A DNA stretch of 64,000 nucleotides from Falsirhodobacter sp051195255 (GTDB lineage: Bacteria > Pseudomonadota > Alphaproteobacteria > Rhodobacterales > Rhodobacteraceae), in the NCBI RefSeq assembly GCF_051195255.1, contig NZ_JBNJLK010000005.1, forward strand, positions 124,001 through 188,000, written 5' to 3'. A program made the translations under genes and the position numbers. Each line of letters starts with the position of its first letter. Within the stretch, counting starts at the first letter, position 1. Below, piece after piece: positions 43,949 to 52,326 of this stretch. The notes below the pieces were generated by a model. That model made no database searches. It was not told where the DNA came from and saw only the letters and a list, made by a program, of their open reading frames with translations.

Positions 43949-45754
43949 TCATACGACGACGGCCGCGCCTTCGGTGGCGTTGCCCACATTTTGGCGGAAA
44001 GTCTCGAACAGTTCGCGGCCGATGCCGAAGCGATTGGCGGTCAGGTCGGCGATGACGGCCTCCCGGGTATCGAAGTCCGGCTCCAGCACGTCGATCCGGC
44101 CGGTGATGGCGTCCACGCGCATCCGGTCGCCGTCGCGCACGCGGGCCAGGGGGCCGCCCTGCGCCGCTTCGGGCGAGACGTGGATCGCGGCCGGCACCTT
44201 GCCCGACGCGCCCGACATCCGGCCATCGGTGACCAGCGCCACCTTCAGCCCGCGATCCTGCAGGACCGACAGCACCGGCGTCAGCGAGTGCAGTTCCGGC
44301 ATCCCATTGGCGCGCGGGCCCTGGAAGCGGACGACGACGATCGTGTCCCCCGTGAACTCTCCGGCGCGGAAGGCGGCCTTCACCTCCTCCTGCTGCTGGA
44401 AAACGCGGACCTTGGCTTCGATCACGTGACGTTCGGGTGCCACGGCCGAGATCTTCATGACCCCGCGCCCGACATTGCCGGCCAGCTGCTTCAACCCGCC
44501 CGACTTCTGGAACGGGTCGGAAGCTGGGCGCAGGATCTTGTCATTGCTGCTTTCCACCGGGCCGTCGACCCATTTCAACTCGCCATCGACCAGCTTCGGT
44601 TCGTGCCGGTAGGGCTGCATCCCGTCGCCCATGACGGTCTTGGCGTCGTCATGCATCAGGCCCGCATCCAGAAGCTGCCCGATCATGTAGCCAAGGCCGC
44701 CGGCGGCATGGAAGTGGTTCACGTCGGCCAGGCCGTTCGGATAGACCTTCGCCATCAACGGCACGGCCGAGGAGATGTCCTCGAAATCCTCAAGATCCAG
44801 AAGCACACCCGAGGCGCGGGCCATCGCGGGCATGTGCAGGACGAGGTTCGTGGATCCGCCCGTCGCCATCAGGCCGACGATGCCGTTCACATAGGCGCGT
44901 TCGTCCAGAATCTCCGACACCGGGCAGTAGGCGTTGCCGAGGGCCGTGATCGCGGCGGCGCGTTCAACGGCCGCCGTGGTCAGCGCCTCGCGCAGGGGGG
45001 TGTAGGGGTTCACGAAGCTGGCGCCCGGCAGGTGCAGGCCCATGAACTCCATCAGCATCTGGTTGGAGTTTGCCGTGCCGTAGAAGGTGCAGGTGCCGGG
45101 GCCATGGTAGGAGGCCATCTCGGCCGCCATCAACTCGTTCCGGCCGATCTCTCCGGCGGCGAAGCGGTTGCGGACCTTCGATTTCTCGTCGTTCGGCAGG
45201 CCGGAGGTCATGGGACCGCCGGGCACGAAAACCGCCGGGATGAAGCCGAAGGTGGAGGCGGCGATCACCATGCCCGGCACGATCTTGTCGCAGATCCCCA
45301 GATACAGAGACGAATCGAACACATTGTGCGACATGGCAACACCGGCCGCCAAGGCAATGACATCACGGGAAAAAAGCGAAAGCTCCATCCCCGTCTGGCC
45401 TTGGGTCACGCCGTCGCACATGGCGGGCACGCCACCGGCCACCTGCGCGGTGGCACCGACGCGGCGGGCGGCCTCGCGGATATGTTCGGGATAGTGTTCG
45501 TAGACGCGGTGGGCCGACAGCATGTCGTTGTAGGCCGTCACGATGCCGATGTTCGGGGCGCGGCCTTCGACCAGCGCGGGCTTGTCATCCTCCATCGCGG
45601 CATAGGCATGGGCCTGGTTGCCGCAGGTCAGGTGCGCGCGGTGCGGGCCATCGCTGGCGGCGGCGGCCATGCGGGCCAGGTAATCGCCGCGCGTTTTCGC
45701 GGAACGCTCGCGGATACGGTCGGTCACGCGGGCTAGGGTGCTGTTCAGGGTCAT
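43949..45754 (-). CDS. edd: 6-phosphogluconate dehydratase
   Basis: Iron-sulfur dehydratase of the Entner-Doudoroff pathway, 601 residues, IlvD/EDD family. Conserved blocks include YNDMLSAHRVYEHYPE, GGVPAMCDGVTQGQTGMELS (first cluster Cys), GTCTFYGTANSNQM (second Cys) and VTDGRMSGASGKVPAAIHVSPEA. First gene of edd-eda. Two LacI-type operator candidates lie 19-73 bp upstream. Confidence 0.97.
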   Translation of the reverse strand: MTLNSTLARVTDRIRERSAKTRGDYLARMAAAASDGPHRAHLTCGNQAHAYAAMEDDKPALVEGRAPNIGIVTAYNDMLSAHRVYEHYPEHIREAARRVGATAQVAGGVPAMCDGVTQGQTGMELSLFSRDVIALAAGVAMSHNVFDSSLYLGICDKIVPGMVIAASTFGFIPAVFVPGGPMTSGLPNDEKSKVRNRFAAGEIGRNELMAAEMASYHGPGTCTFYGTANSNQMLMEFMGLHLPGASFVNPYTPLREALTTAAVERAAAITALGNAYCPVSEILDERAYVNGIVGLMATGGSTNLVLHMPAMARASGVLLDLEDFEDISSAVPLMAKVYPNGLADVNHFHAAGGLGYMIGQLLDAGLMHDDAKTVMGDGMQPYRHEPKLVDGELKWVDGPVESSNDKILRPASDPFQKSGGLKQLAGNVGRGVMKISAVAPERHVIEAKVRVFQQQEEVKAAFRAGEFTGDTIVVVRFQGPRANGMPELHSLTPVLSVLQDRGLKVALVTDGRMSGASGKVPAAIHVSPEAAQGGPLARVRDGDRMRVDAITGRIDVLEPDFDTREAVIADLTANRFGIGRELFETFRQNVGNATEGAAVVV

Positions 45755-45772
45755 GGGTCAACCACCTCTGGC

Positions 45773-45827
45773 TTGTCCGGCTAACATGGGACATCCGCCG
45801 GGGTTGTCCAAGGTGGTAGCGGTAACT
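45773..45827. promoter_or_regulatory. LacI-family-type operator candidates before edd
   Basis: TGGTAGCGGTAACT (45814-45827) matches 9 of 10 conserved positions of the LacI-family consensus TGnTAnCGnTAnCA. A weaker copy (45773-45786, 7 of 10, right half GCTAACA intact) lies 41 bp away, about four helical turns. Both sit between the edd start and its likely promoter. A 6-phosphogluconate-responsive LacI regulator such as CceR is the expected ligand; this is inference. Confidence 0.5.
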
Positions 45828-45960
45828 TCGCCCAAAAGAAAGACCTTCCGCGAACAAGGGTTGCAGGACGTGCATGGCGGGGCTTCCCAATCATGCCATG
45901 CACAGATCCGGTCCATCCTCTACATGGAAAGACGAAGCCAAAGACAAGGACAGGTTCCCC

Positions 45961-46095
45961 ATGACCTCGCAACAGCAAGAGATCATCCGCCAGGCCGAAC
46001 GCGACCGCGCTGCCTTCCTGCGCGCGCAGGGCGATCGTTTCTTCACGGCCATTCGCGAATTCTTCGCCGCAAAAGGCGACGCGAAGGCCGCCTGA
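45961..46095 (+). CDS. Small hypothetical protein
   Basis: A 44-residue charged, helix-prone protein (MTSQQQEIIRQAERDRAAFL start, FFAAKGDAKAA end), too short for most annotation. AAGGACAGG precedes the ATG by about 8 nt. Its composition and codon use match the surrounding genes. It lies between edd (divergent) and the RlmI-like gene. No domain recognised. Confidence 0.6.
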   Translation: MTSQQQEIIRQAERDRAAFLRAQGDRFFTAIREFFAAKGDAKAA

Positions 46096-46134
46096 GGCCT
46101 TCCGTCACGGGCGGGAAAAGGATAGATCGCAGGC

Positions 46135-47343
46135 ATGACCCAGCCCGATCATCCCACCCGCCCGACCGTCCGTCTTCGCCCCAAGGCCGAGGCCCGTGCC
46201 ATTCGCCACGGCTTCCCCTGGGTCTATGCCGATGAACTGGTGACCGACCGCCGCACGCAGGCGCTGCCCGCCGGCGCCCTTGCGGTTCTGGAAGACGGCG
46301 AACGTCGCCCGCTGGGTCTGGTCACGGTCAACACCGCGTCGCGCATCATCGCGCGGATGCTGGACCGCGATCCCGAGGCGGTGATCGACGCGGACTGGTT
46401 CCGCGCCCGCCTGCGCCGCGCGCTGTCCCTGCGCGAACGGCTGTTCGCCGAACCCTTCTATCGCCTTGTTCATGCCGAGGCCGATGGCCTTCCGGGCATC
46501 ATCATCGACCGTTTCGGCGACGCCGCCGTGATCCAGCCGAACGCCGCCTGGGCCGAGGCGCATATCGACGCGCTGGCCGAGGCGTTGGCCGATGTGACGG
46601 GCGTGACCCGCATCGTGAAGAACGGTTCCGGCCGCTCGCGCGGGTTGGAGGGGTTGGCCGAGGAGCTGGTGACGCTGCGCGGCGACATCGACGCGCCGAT
46701 CCCGGTGTCGATGAATGGCGCAACCTACATGGCCGATCTTGTGGGCGGGCAGAAGACGGGCCTGTTCTTCGATCAGCGGCCGAACCATGCCTTCGCTGCG
46801 TCCTTGGCGCGGGATGCATCAGTGCTGGACGTGTTCACCCATGTGGGCGGCTTCGCCTTGGCCGCCCTGGCCGGTGGGGCGGCTTCGGCTTTGGCCGTCG
46901 ACGCGTCGGCCACGGCGCTGGCTTTGGCGACCGAGGGTGCAAAGGCTGGCGGGGTGGCGGACCGGTTCGCCACGCGTCAGGGCGACGCCTTCGACGTTCT
47001 GGAAGCCTTGGGCCAAGAGGGCGCGACCTTCGATCTGGTGATCTGCGATCCTCCGGCCTTTGCCCCCTCGAAACCGGCGCTGGAAGCGGGCTTGCGCGCC
47101 TATGAGCGGATTGCCCGCCTGGCAGCGCCGCTGGTCGCGCCGGGCGGCTATCTTGTGCTTTGTTCCTGTTCGCATGCGGCCGATCTGGCCAGCTTCCGCA
47201 ACGCAAGCGCGCGCGGCATCGGGCGGGGCGGGCGTCGCGGTCAGTTGATCCACACGGGCTTTGCCGGGGCGGATCACCCGATGCTGCCGCAGCTGGCCGA
47301 AAGCGGCTATCTCAAGGCGCTGTTCTTCCGGCTGGATGGATGA
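46135..47343 (+). CDS. RlmI-like rRNA large-subunit (cytosine-5) methyltransferase
   Basis: A 402-residue SAM-dependent methyltransferase with an N-terminal PUA-like domain (RLRPKAEARAIRHGFPWVYADEL), a central EEHEP-like domain and a Rossmann methyltransferase domain. GQKTGLFFDQRPNH, LDVFTHVGGFALAALAGGA and DLVICDPPAFAPSK (the DPPAF catalytic block) are typical of RlmI/RlmK-type enzymes. Its stop overlaps the ATG of a PIN-domain gene by 4 nt. Confidence 0.88.
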   Translation: MTQPDHPTRPTVRLRPKAEARAIRHGFPWVYADELVTDRRTQALPAGALAVLEDGERRPLGLVTVNTASRIIARMLDRDPEAVIDADWFRARLRRALSLRERLFAEPFYRLVHAEADGLPGIIIDRFGDAAVIQPNAAWAEAHIDALAEALADVTGVTRIVKNGSGRSRGLEGLAEELVTLRGDIDAPIPVSMNGATYMADLVGGQKTGLFFDQRPNHAFAASLARDASVLDVFTHVGGFALAALAGGAASALAVDASATALALATEGAKAGGVADRFATRQGDAFDVLEALGQEGATFDLVICDPPAFAPSKPALEAGLRAYERIARLAAPLVAPGGYLVLCSCSHAADLASFRNASARGIGRGGRRGQLIHTGFAGADHPMLPQLAESGYLKALFFRLDG

Positions 47344-47876
47344 GGGCGGTCCTCGACACCTGCGTCATCTTCCCGCCGGTCCTGCGCGACGTTCTGCTGA
47401 GCGTTGCGGCCCGCGGCGTGTATCAGCCCCTGTGGTCCGAGCGTATTCTTGAGGAATGGGCGCGCGCCGCGCGGCGGCACGGGCAGGAGGAGGCGGTCCG
47501 TCAGACCGCCGCCGCCATGAACGCACAGTTCGTGGGGGCCATGGTCGGCCCTCGGCCGGGGCTGGAAGCGCGGCTGCATCTGCCCGATCCGGACGACATC
47601 CACGTTCTGGCCACCGCCATCGCGGGCAGCGCCGACATCATCATCACCGTGAACGCCAGCGACTTCCCCCAGCACGTCCTACGGGCCGAGGGGGTGGAGC
47701 GTCGCGACCCCGATGGCCTTTTGTGGGAGATGTGGTCGCATCACGCGGGCCCTGTCTCCGAGGCCGTGAGCCAGGTGCATCAGCGGGCCGAGGCCATGTC
47801 GGGCGGGCCTGTGTCGCGGAAGGCGCTGTTGAAGCGCGCCCGTCTGCCGCGTCTGGCCAAGGCGCTGGAGGGTTAG
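47340..47876 (+). CDS. PIN-domain protein
   Basis: A 178-residue PIN-like nuclease candidate. The N-terminal acidic residue (Asp6 in MRAVLDTCVIFPPVLRD) and the later acidic cluster LPDPDDIHVLATAIAGSADIIITVNASDF (Asp83/85/86, Asp108) match the PIN active-site layout. No antitoxin lies next to it; it is coupled by ATGA overlap to an rRNA methyltransferase gene, suggesting an RNA-processing role rather than a toxin-antitoxin module. The final 60 residues are helical and basic. The 3' end overlaps the convergent DUF2927 gene by 4 bp. Confidence 0.8.
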   Translation: MRAVLDTCVIFPPVLRDVLLSVAARGVYQPLWSERILEEWARAARRHGQEEAVRQTAAAMNAQFVGAMVGPRPGLEARLHLPDPDDIHVLATAIAGSADIIITVNASDFPQHVLRAEGVERRDPDGLLWEMWSHHAGPVSEAVSQVHQRAEAMSGGPVSRKALLKRARLPRLAKALEG

Positions 47877-49231
47877 AAAGGTGGAGCCAGCGCCGCAACC
47901 TCGGCCAGCCGCTGGCGCACGTCCGCGTCGTTCTTGAAGCCGTAGCGTCCCCAGCCCAGGCTTTCACGGCGCAGCGCCTTGGCGGCCTTCGTGTCACCTT
48001 GCAGCCGCAGCGCTTCGGAGCGGATCATCAGGAGCGTGGACAGAAGGCCCGCGTTTTCGGCCTGCCGCGCCACGGGAATGGCCACATCCGTCAACAGCAT
48101 CGCCGCCTCCAGCTGCCCCGAGGACAGCGCGAAGGCGGCCATCTGCATGTCCACGTGGGCGGCGTGCACGTCCTGATCGGGCAGGGTGCGATACACGCGG
48201 GCCGCCTGAAGGAAGCCTTCCAGCGCCGCCGCCACGTCGGTGTTGAGGCTGAGGCGCGCGATCGCGAACCAGCTGAACCCCATCCGCGCGTCGATCCATT
48301 GCCGGTCCGCGGCGATTCGCAGGGCGCGCTGCGCGGCCACCAGACGGGCGCGATCGGTGGCGTCGGGCCCGAAGGCCGTCTCGATCGCGCGGTTCCAGCT
48401 GCGGGGCGTGTCCGTGTTGCCAAGGGGGACCGAGAAATCACCCTTGGGGTTGTAGCGGCGCAGCAGCGTGGGCACCACGCGGGCCGCTTCCTCCCGCGTC
48501 ATGCCGGTGTGCATTTCGGGCGCGTTGTAGATGCGCAGCATCAGCATGTCGAAGCCGGTCAGCACGCTGAGGAAGTTGTCGTCGTTAAAGATCGTGTCGG
48601 GGATCCGGTAGAGGTCGTTCAGGGGGCCGACGGACTGGGCCAGCTCCTCGTTCAGGCAATCGCGGATTTCCTGCGGGCTTTCGTCGGACGGGATGAAGAT
48701 CGCGGCCTGACGACGTTCGGTCAGGCGCGACCAGTCCAGATCGCGGTTGCGCAGGTTCTTGCCGTAATCCTCGAACGAGCCGATGTTGGGCACGACGAAG
48801 CAGGCGGCGGTGGGCGCGATGCCGTGAAGCGCTTCGGTTGGCACGAACTCGATCACGACCTCGGCCGGGCCGGACACGCGGCGGATGTTCAGCTTCGCCT
48901 CGTTCCTCATCCGACTCAGCACGCGGTCGAGGTCGACCTGCGCCGTTGCCGGCACCTTTCCGCGAAAGCCTACGGTGATCGGGCCCTCGAAGCGGCTCAT
49001 GACCGGAAGGGCGCTGCCGCTTTCCATCGCGAAGCTGAGGTCGAGGAAATCGCGGGCCATTTCGGCGTTGCTGCGCAGGGCCGGAAGGGGATCGGGCGTG
49101 CCGAACATCTTCATCGGCGGCAGCGGATCCGTCAGAGAAGGAATCGTGGGAAGCTCCCGCTCCACCTCTGATGGGGGCGTGGAGGCGCAGGCCGCCAGAC
49201 ACAGGCCCAGGAAAAATGGAAGAACTCGCAT
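47873..49231 (-). CDS. DUF2927 lipoprotein
   Basis: A 452-residue predicted lipoprotein. The signal MRVLPFFLGLCLAACASTPP has a lipobox LAAC (Cys15). A DUF2927-like region follows (AEMARDFLDLSFAMESG..., RRQAAIFIPSDESPQEIRDCLNEELAQSVGPLNDLY), resembling an inactive metallopeptidase in which HExxH is replaced by CLNEEL. The C-terminal ~170 residues look like TPR-type helical repeats (AALEGFLQAARVYRTLPDQ). Start at 49231 chosen for the lipoprotein signal. Envelope role inferred; function unknown. Confidence 0.8.
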   Translation of the reverse strand: MRVLPFFLGLCLAACASTPPSEVERELPTIPSLTDPLPPMKMFGTPDPLPALRSNAEMARDFLDLSFAMESGSALPVMSRFEGPITVGFRGKVPATAQVDLDRVLSRMRNEAKLNIRRVSGPAEVVIEFVPTEALHGIAPTAACFVVPNIGSFEDYGKNLRNRDLDWSRLTERRQAAIFIPSDESPQEIRDCLNEELAQSVGPLNDLYRIPDTIFNDDNFLSVLTGFDMLMLRIYNAPEMHTGMTREEAARVVPTLLRRYNPKGDFSVPLGNTDTPRSWNRAIETAFGPDATDRARLVAAQRALRIAADRQWIDARMGFSWFAIARLSLNTDVAAALEGFLQAARVYRTLPDQDVHAAHVDMQMAAFALSSGQLEAAMLLTDVAIPVARQAENAGLLSTLLMIRSEALRLQGDTKAAKALRRESLGWGRYGFKNDADVRQRLAEVAALAPPF

Positions 49232-49538
49232 CAGGCGGCTTTCTGCAGGTCGTCGGGGCGGATCGCGCGCCATCGTGGGTCAGGATAGAGGTTTTGGCAG
49301 GAAGGCCAAGGGGCAGATGGTGCAATTTGCCGCTTGGCGGGATCCGATGCGGGCTGTCTTAAAAACGCCTTGAATCCGTGCGATATCGCCCAATGTTGCG
49401 GCTGGGTATCCGTGTTTATGGCATGTCCGCCGTTGAAACGGGTGACAAGGCGGACAGGGCCATGTATGCGAACGCGGGAAAGGGAGTGCCGGGCCACCAC
49501 CTTCGCCTTACGAGGGCCCGGACTGCGGAAAGGCAGCC
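49232..49538 (+). other. Intergenic region before dksA
   Basis: No convincing gene. It must contain the dksA promoter and the 5' end of the divergent DUF2927 gene. A CCGGGCC / GGCCCGG inverted repeat with a 20-nt loop lies within 60 nt of the dksA start and may structure its leader. Confidence 0.5.
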
Positions 49539-49961
49539 ATGAGAGCAGAAATCTTTCTTACCGACGATTACCGTCCCGCCGACTCGGAACCCTTCATGAA
49601 CGAGCGGCAACAGGAATACTTCCGCCGCAAGTTGTTGAACTGGAAGGCGGAACTTCTGGAGCTGAGCGCCACCACCATTGAAGGCCTTCAGGATTCGGGC
49701 CGAAACGTCCCCGACATCGCTGATCGCGCTTCGGAGGAAACCGACCGCGCGCTGGAGTTGCGGACCCGGGATCGCCAGCGCAAGCTGGTGGCCAAGATCG
49801 ACGCGGCCCTGCGCCGGATCGAGAATGGCGAATACGGCTATTGCGAGATGACGGGGGAGCCGATCTCGCTTCGCCGTCTGGACGCGCGTCCCACCGCCAC
49901 CATGACGTTGGAGGCGCAGGAACGCCACGAGCGGCGCGAAAAGGTGCATCGCGACGACTGA
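49539..49961 (+). CDS. dksA: DksA-family RNA polymerase-binding regulator (zinc-poor form)
   Basis: A 140-residue DksA that binds the RNA polymerase secondary channel with ppGpp. The coiled-coil tip has DIADRA (Asp59, Asp62, Ala64), matching the essential DxxDxA. Of the four zinc Cys only Cys102 remains; the others align with Thr105, Thr123 and Ala126, so zinc is probably not bound. Rhodobacter sphaeroides has a functional DksA-like protein, so loss of zinc ligands need not abolish activity. GGAAAGG precedes the ATG. A UUCG-loop terminator follows. Confidence 0.9.
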   Translation: MRAEIFLTDDYRPADSEPFMNERQQEYFRRKLLNWKAELLELSATTIEGLQDSGRNVPDIADRASEETDRALELRTRDRQRKLVAKIDAALRRIENGEYGYCEMTGEPISLRRLDARPTATMTLEAQERHERREKVHRDD

Positions 49962-49981
49962 GATCGCATCGCGGTCACCAC

Positions 49982-50007
49982 AGCGCCGGGCCTTCGGGTC
50001 CGGCGCT
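49982..50007 (+). terminator. Terminator after dksA (UUCG tetraloop)
   Basis: A stem AGCGCCGG / CCGGCGCT extended by GCC/GGT to about 11 bp encloses a TTCG tetraloop and is followed by TGCCATTT. It sits 20 nt after the dksA stop and 22 nt before the monooxygenase gene. Confidence 0.75.
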
Positions 50008-50028
50008 TGCCATTTCGGGGGATCGGCC

Positions 50029-51120
50029 ATGAAGAGCATCACTATTCTGGGCGCCGGGGTAGCAGGCCTTGCCACGGCGCGCGCGTTGGCGCTGGAAGGG
50101 TGGCGGGTGACGGTGTTCGAACAGGCCGAGGCGCTGACCGATGTTGGGGCCGGGGTGCAGATCGGGCCGAACGGCGCGCGGGTGCTGCGGGCCTTGGATC
50201 TGGACGCGGATGCGGCGTCGATGCGCGGCAAGGCGGTGGAATTGCGGGACCGGCATGGGGCGCAGGTGTTGCGGATGGATCTGCAGGGCCGCGACTGGCA
50301 TCTGTTCCACCGCGCCGACCTGATCAACCTGCTGGCGCGCGGGGCGCTGGAGGCGGGCGTCACCCTGCGGTTGGGCGAGGTGGGGGTGCCGGACGGCCTG
50401 ACCATCGGCGCGGACGGGCTGCATTCGCGCAGCCGTGTCGCCCTGAACGGAGAGGTGCCCGCGACTTTCACCGGGCATGTCGCCTGGCGGGCCGTGATTC
50501 CCGACGAGGCGGGAGAGCCGGTGTCCGAGGTGCATATGGGGCCGGGGCGTCATCTGGTCAGCTATCCCCTGCGCGGCGGGGCCTTCCGCAACATCGTCGC
50601 GGTGGAGGAGCGGCGCGACTGGGTCGAGGAAAGCTGGACCGCGCGGGATGACAGCGACGCCCTGCAGCGCGCCTTTGCGGGGTTCGGCCCTCGCGTCCGT
50701 GGCTGGCTGGAGAAGGTGGAGCGGCCGTGGCTCTGGGGCCTGTTCCTGCATCCGGTGGCGCGGCGCTGGCACGGGGACGGGCTGATTCTGGCCGGGGACG
50801 CGGCGCATCCGACGCTGCCCTTCATGGCGCAGGGCGCGAACATGGCGCTGGAGGATGCGTGGATCCTGTCACGCTGCCTGATCGCGGGGGATCGCGGAGA
50901 GCAATATCAGGCGCTGCGGCAGGAGCGATGCCGGCGGATCGTCCAGACAGCGGCGGGCAATGCGCAGATCTATCATCTAGGAGGGGCGGCGGCGATACTG
51001 GCCCACGCCGCGATGCGCGTCGGGGGGCGGCTCGCGCCCGCCGCGCCGATGCGGCGGTTCGACTGGATCTACGGCTACGACGCCGTTCAGGCGTCGAGGT
51101 CGATCCAGACCGGCACGTGA
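50029..51120 (+). CDS. FAD-dependent monooxygenase (salicylate hydroxylase-like)
   Basis: A 363-residue class A flavoprotein hydroxylase. The dinucleotide-binding GAGVAGL lies at the N-terminus, IGADGLHSRSR is the DG motif and LAGDAAHPTLPFMAQGANMALED is the GD/FAD-ribityl motif. Such enzymes hydroxylate aromatic rings or similar substrates with NAD(P)H and O2. Nothing nearby identifies the substrate. The 3' end overlaps convergent xthA by 34 bp. Confidence 0.85.
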   Translation: MKSITILGAGVAGLATARALALEGWRVTVFEQAEALTDVGAGVQIGPNGARVLRALDLDADAASMRGKAVELRDRHGAQVLRMDLQGRDWHLFHRADLINLLARGALEAGVTLRLGEVGVPDGLTIGADGLHSRSRVALNGEVPATFTGHVAWRAVIPDEAGEPVSEVHMGPGRHLVSYPLRGGAFRNIVAVEERRDWVEESWTARDDSDALQRAFAGFGPRVRGWLEKVERPWLWGLFLHPVARRWHGDGLILAGDAAHPTLPFMAQGANMALEDAWILSRCLIAGDRGEQYQALRQERCRRIVQTAAGNAQIYHLGGAAAILAHAAMRVGGRLAPAAPMRRFDWIYGYDAVQASRSIQTGT

Positions 51121-51866
51121 TCGGATGGCTTTTCGCCCGCCCGCACGTCGCGGTCGATGGCCACGTCCATCAGCAGGTCGGCCGCCTGGGGGGACAGCAG
51201 AAGGTGGTCGATGCGGATGCCGTTGTTGCGGGCCCAGGACTGCGCCTGATAATCCCAGAAGGAATAATGCCCCGGCCCCTGCACCCGGGCGCGGAAGGCG
51301 TCGGTCAGGCCAAGGTTCACGATGCGGCGGAAGGCGGTGCGGGTGGCGGGCAGGAACAGTGCATCCTCGGTCCAGGCAGCGGGCTTTGCCGCATCCTCGG
51401 CCTGCGGGATGACGTTGTAGTCGCCCGCGAAGAGGACAGGCTCCTCGGCCGCCAGAAGTTCGGCGACGCGCGCTTCCATCCGGGCCATCCAGGCCAGCTT
51501 GTAATCGTATTTCGGGCCGGGGGCGGGGTTGCCGTTGGGCAGGTACAGCCCGCAAACACGGATCGCGCGGTCGCCGATCACCGTCGCCTCGATCCAGCGG
51601 CTTTGTTCGTCGGTGTCGTCGCCGGGCAGACCGCGCACCACGTCTTCCAAAGGCAGACGGGACAGGATGGCCACGCCGTTGAAGCCCTTCTGGCCATGCG
51701 TCTCGACGCGGTAGCCCTTGTCCTCGATCAACTCGCGCGGGAACGTCTCGTCCGTGGACTTGATCTCCTGCAAAAGGACGACGTCGGGCTTCGCCTCGTC
51801 CAGCCAAGCCAGCAGCGCCTCGATCCGCGCCTTGACGCCGTTGATGTTGAACGTGGCGATCTTCAT
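51087..51866 (-). CDS. xthA: Exodeoxyribonuclease III
   Basis: AP endonuclease/3'-5' exonuclease for base excision repair, 259 residues. Metal and catalytic residues lie in LLQEIK (Glu34), VRVCGLYLPNG-like, AGDYNVIP and the terminal SDHVPVW (catalytic His). The start at 51866 begins MKIATFNINGVKAR; the frame to 51917 adds an unlikely basic leader. Convergent overlap with the monooxygenase gene. Confidence 0.95.
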   Translation of the reverse strand: MKIATFNINGVKARIEALLAWLDEAKPDVVLLQEIKSTDETFPRELIEDKGYRVETHGQKGFNGVAILSRLPLEDVVRGLPGDDTDEQSRWIEATVIGDRAIRVCGLYLPNGNPAPGPKYDYKLAWMARMEARVAELLAAEEPVLFAGDYNVIPQAEDAAKPAAWTEDALFLPATRTAFRRIVNLGLTDAFRARVQGPGHYSFWDYQAQSWARNNGIRIDHLLLSPQAADLLMDVAIDRDVRAGEKPSDHVPVWIDLDA

Positions 51867-51917
51867 GGCGGCCCCCTTTTTCCGGACGTTCCTACGGGGC
51901 GGTGCCGCCCGATGCAA

Positions 51918-52250
51918 TCACATCGAGAAGCTGATCCCGCACCCGCAGGAACTGGAGGCGTTCGGGTTTTGGATCACGAAGCGCGCGCCGATCAGTTCCT
52001 CAGTGAAGTCGATCACTGCGTTGGACAGGAAGGGCAGGGAGATGCTGTCCACCAGTACCTTCGCGCCATCCTTTTCGATCACCAGATCGTCGTCCGTGGG
52101 ATCGTCCAGCTTGATGTCGTACTGAAAGCCCGAGCAGCCGCCACCTTCCACCGCCACGCGCAGCGCACGGGGTTCGCCCGTATCCTCGGCGATTTCGGCC
52201 AGGCGGGCGAAGGCGCGGTCCGTCACGCGGGGGGGAAGGTTCAGGTCCAT
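51918..52250 (-). CDS. erpA: A-type iron-sulfur carrier (HesB/IscA/ErpA family)
   Basis: A 110-residue Fe-S cluster carrier. The three ligand Cys are Cys39 (GGGCSGFQY), Cys102 and Cys104 (SSCGCGISF). The spacing and the LRVAVEGGGCSGF block match ErpA/IscA. The start at 52250 is preferred over the longer frame. It is not in an isc/suf operon; it lies upstream of xthA and divergent from dgt, as in many Rhodobacteraceae. Confidence 0.93.
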   Translation of the reverse strand: MDLNLPPRVTDRAFARLAEIAEDTGEPRALRVAVEGGGCSGFQYDIKLDDPTDDDLVIEKDGAKVLVDSISLPFLSNAVIDFTEELIGARFVIQNPNASSSCGCGISFSM

Positions 52251-52326
52251 CGGAAAATTCCGTGCAAAATCTGTTGTGCAACCCATATAGGATGCAGGAA
52301 AACGACGAACAAGAACAGGCGAAAAC

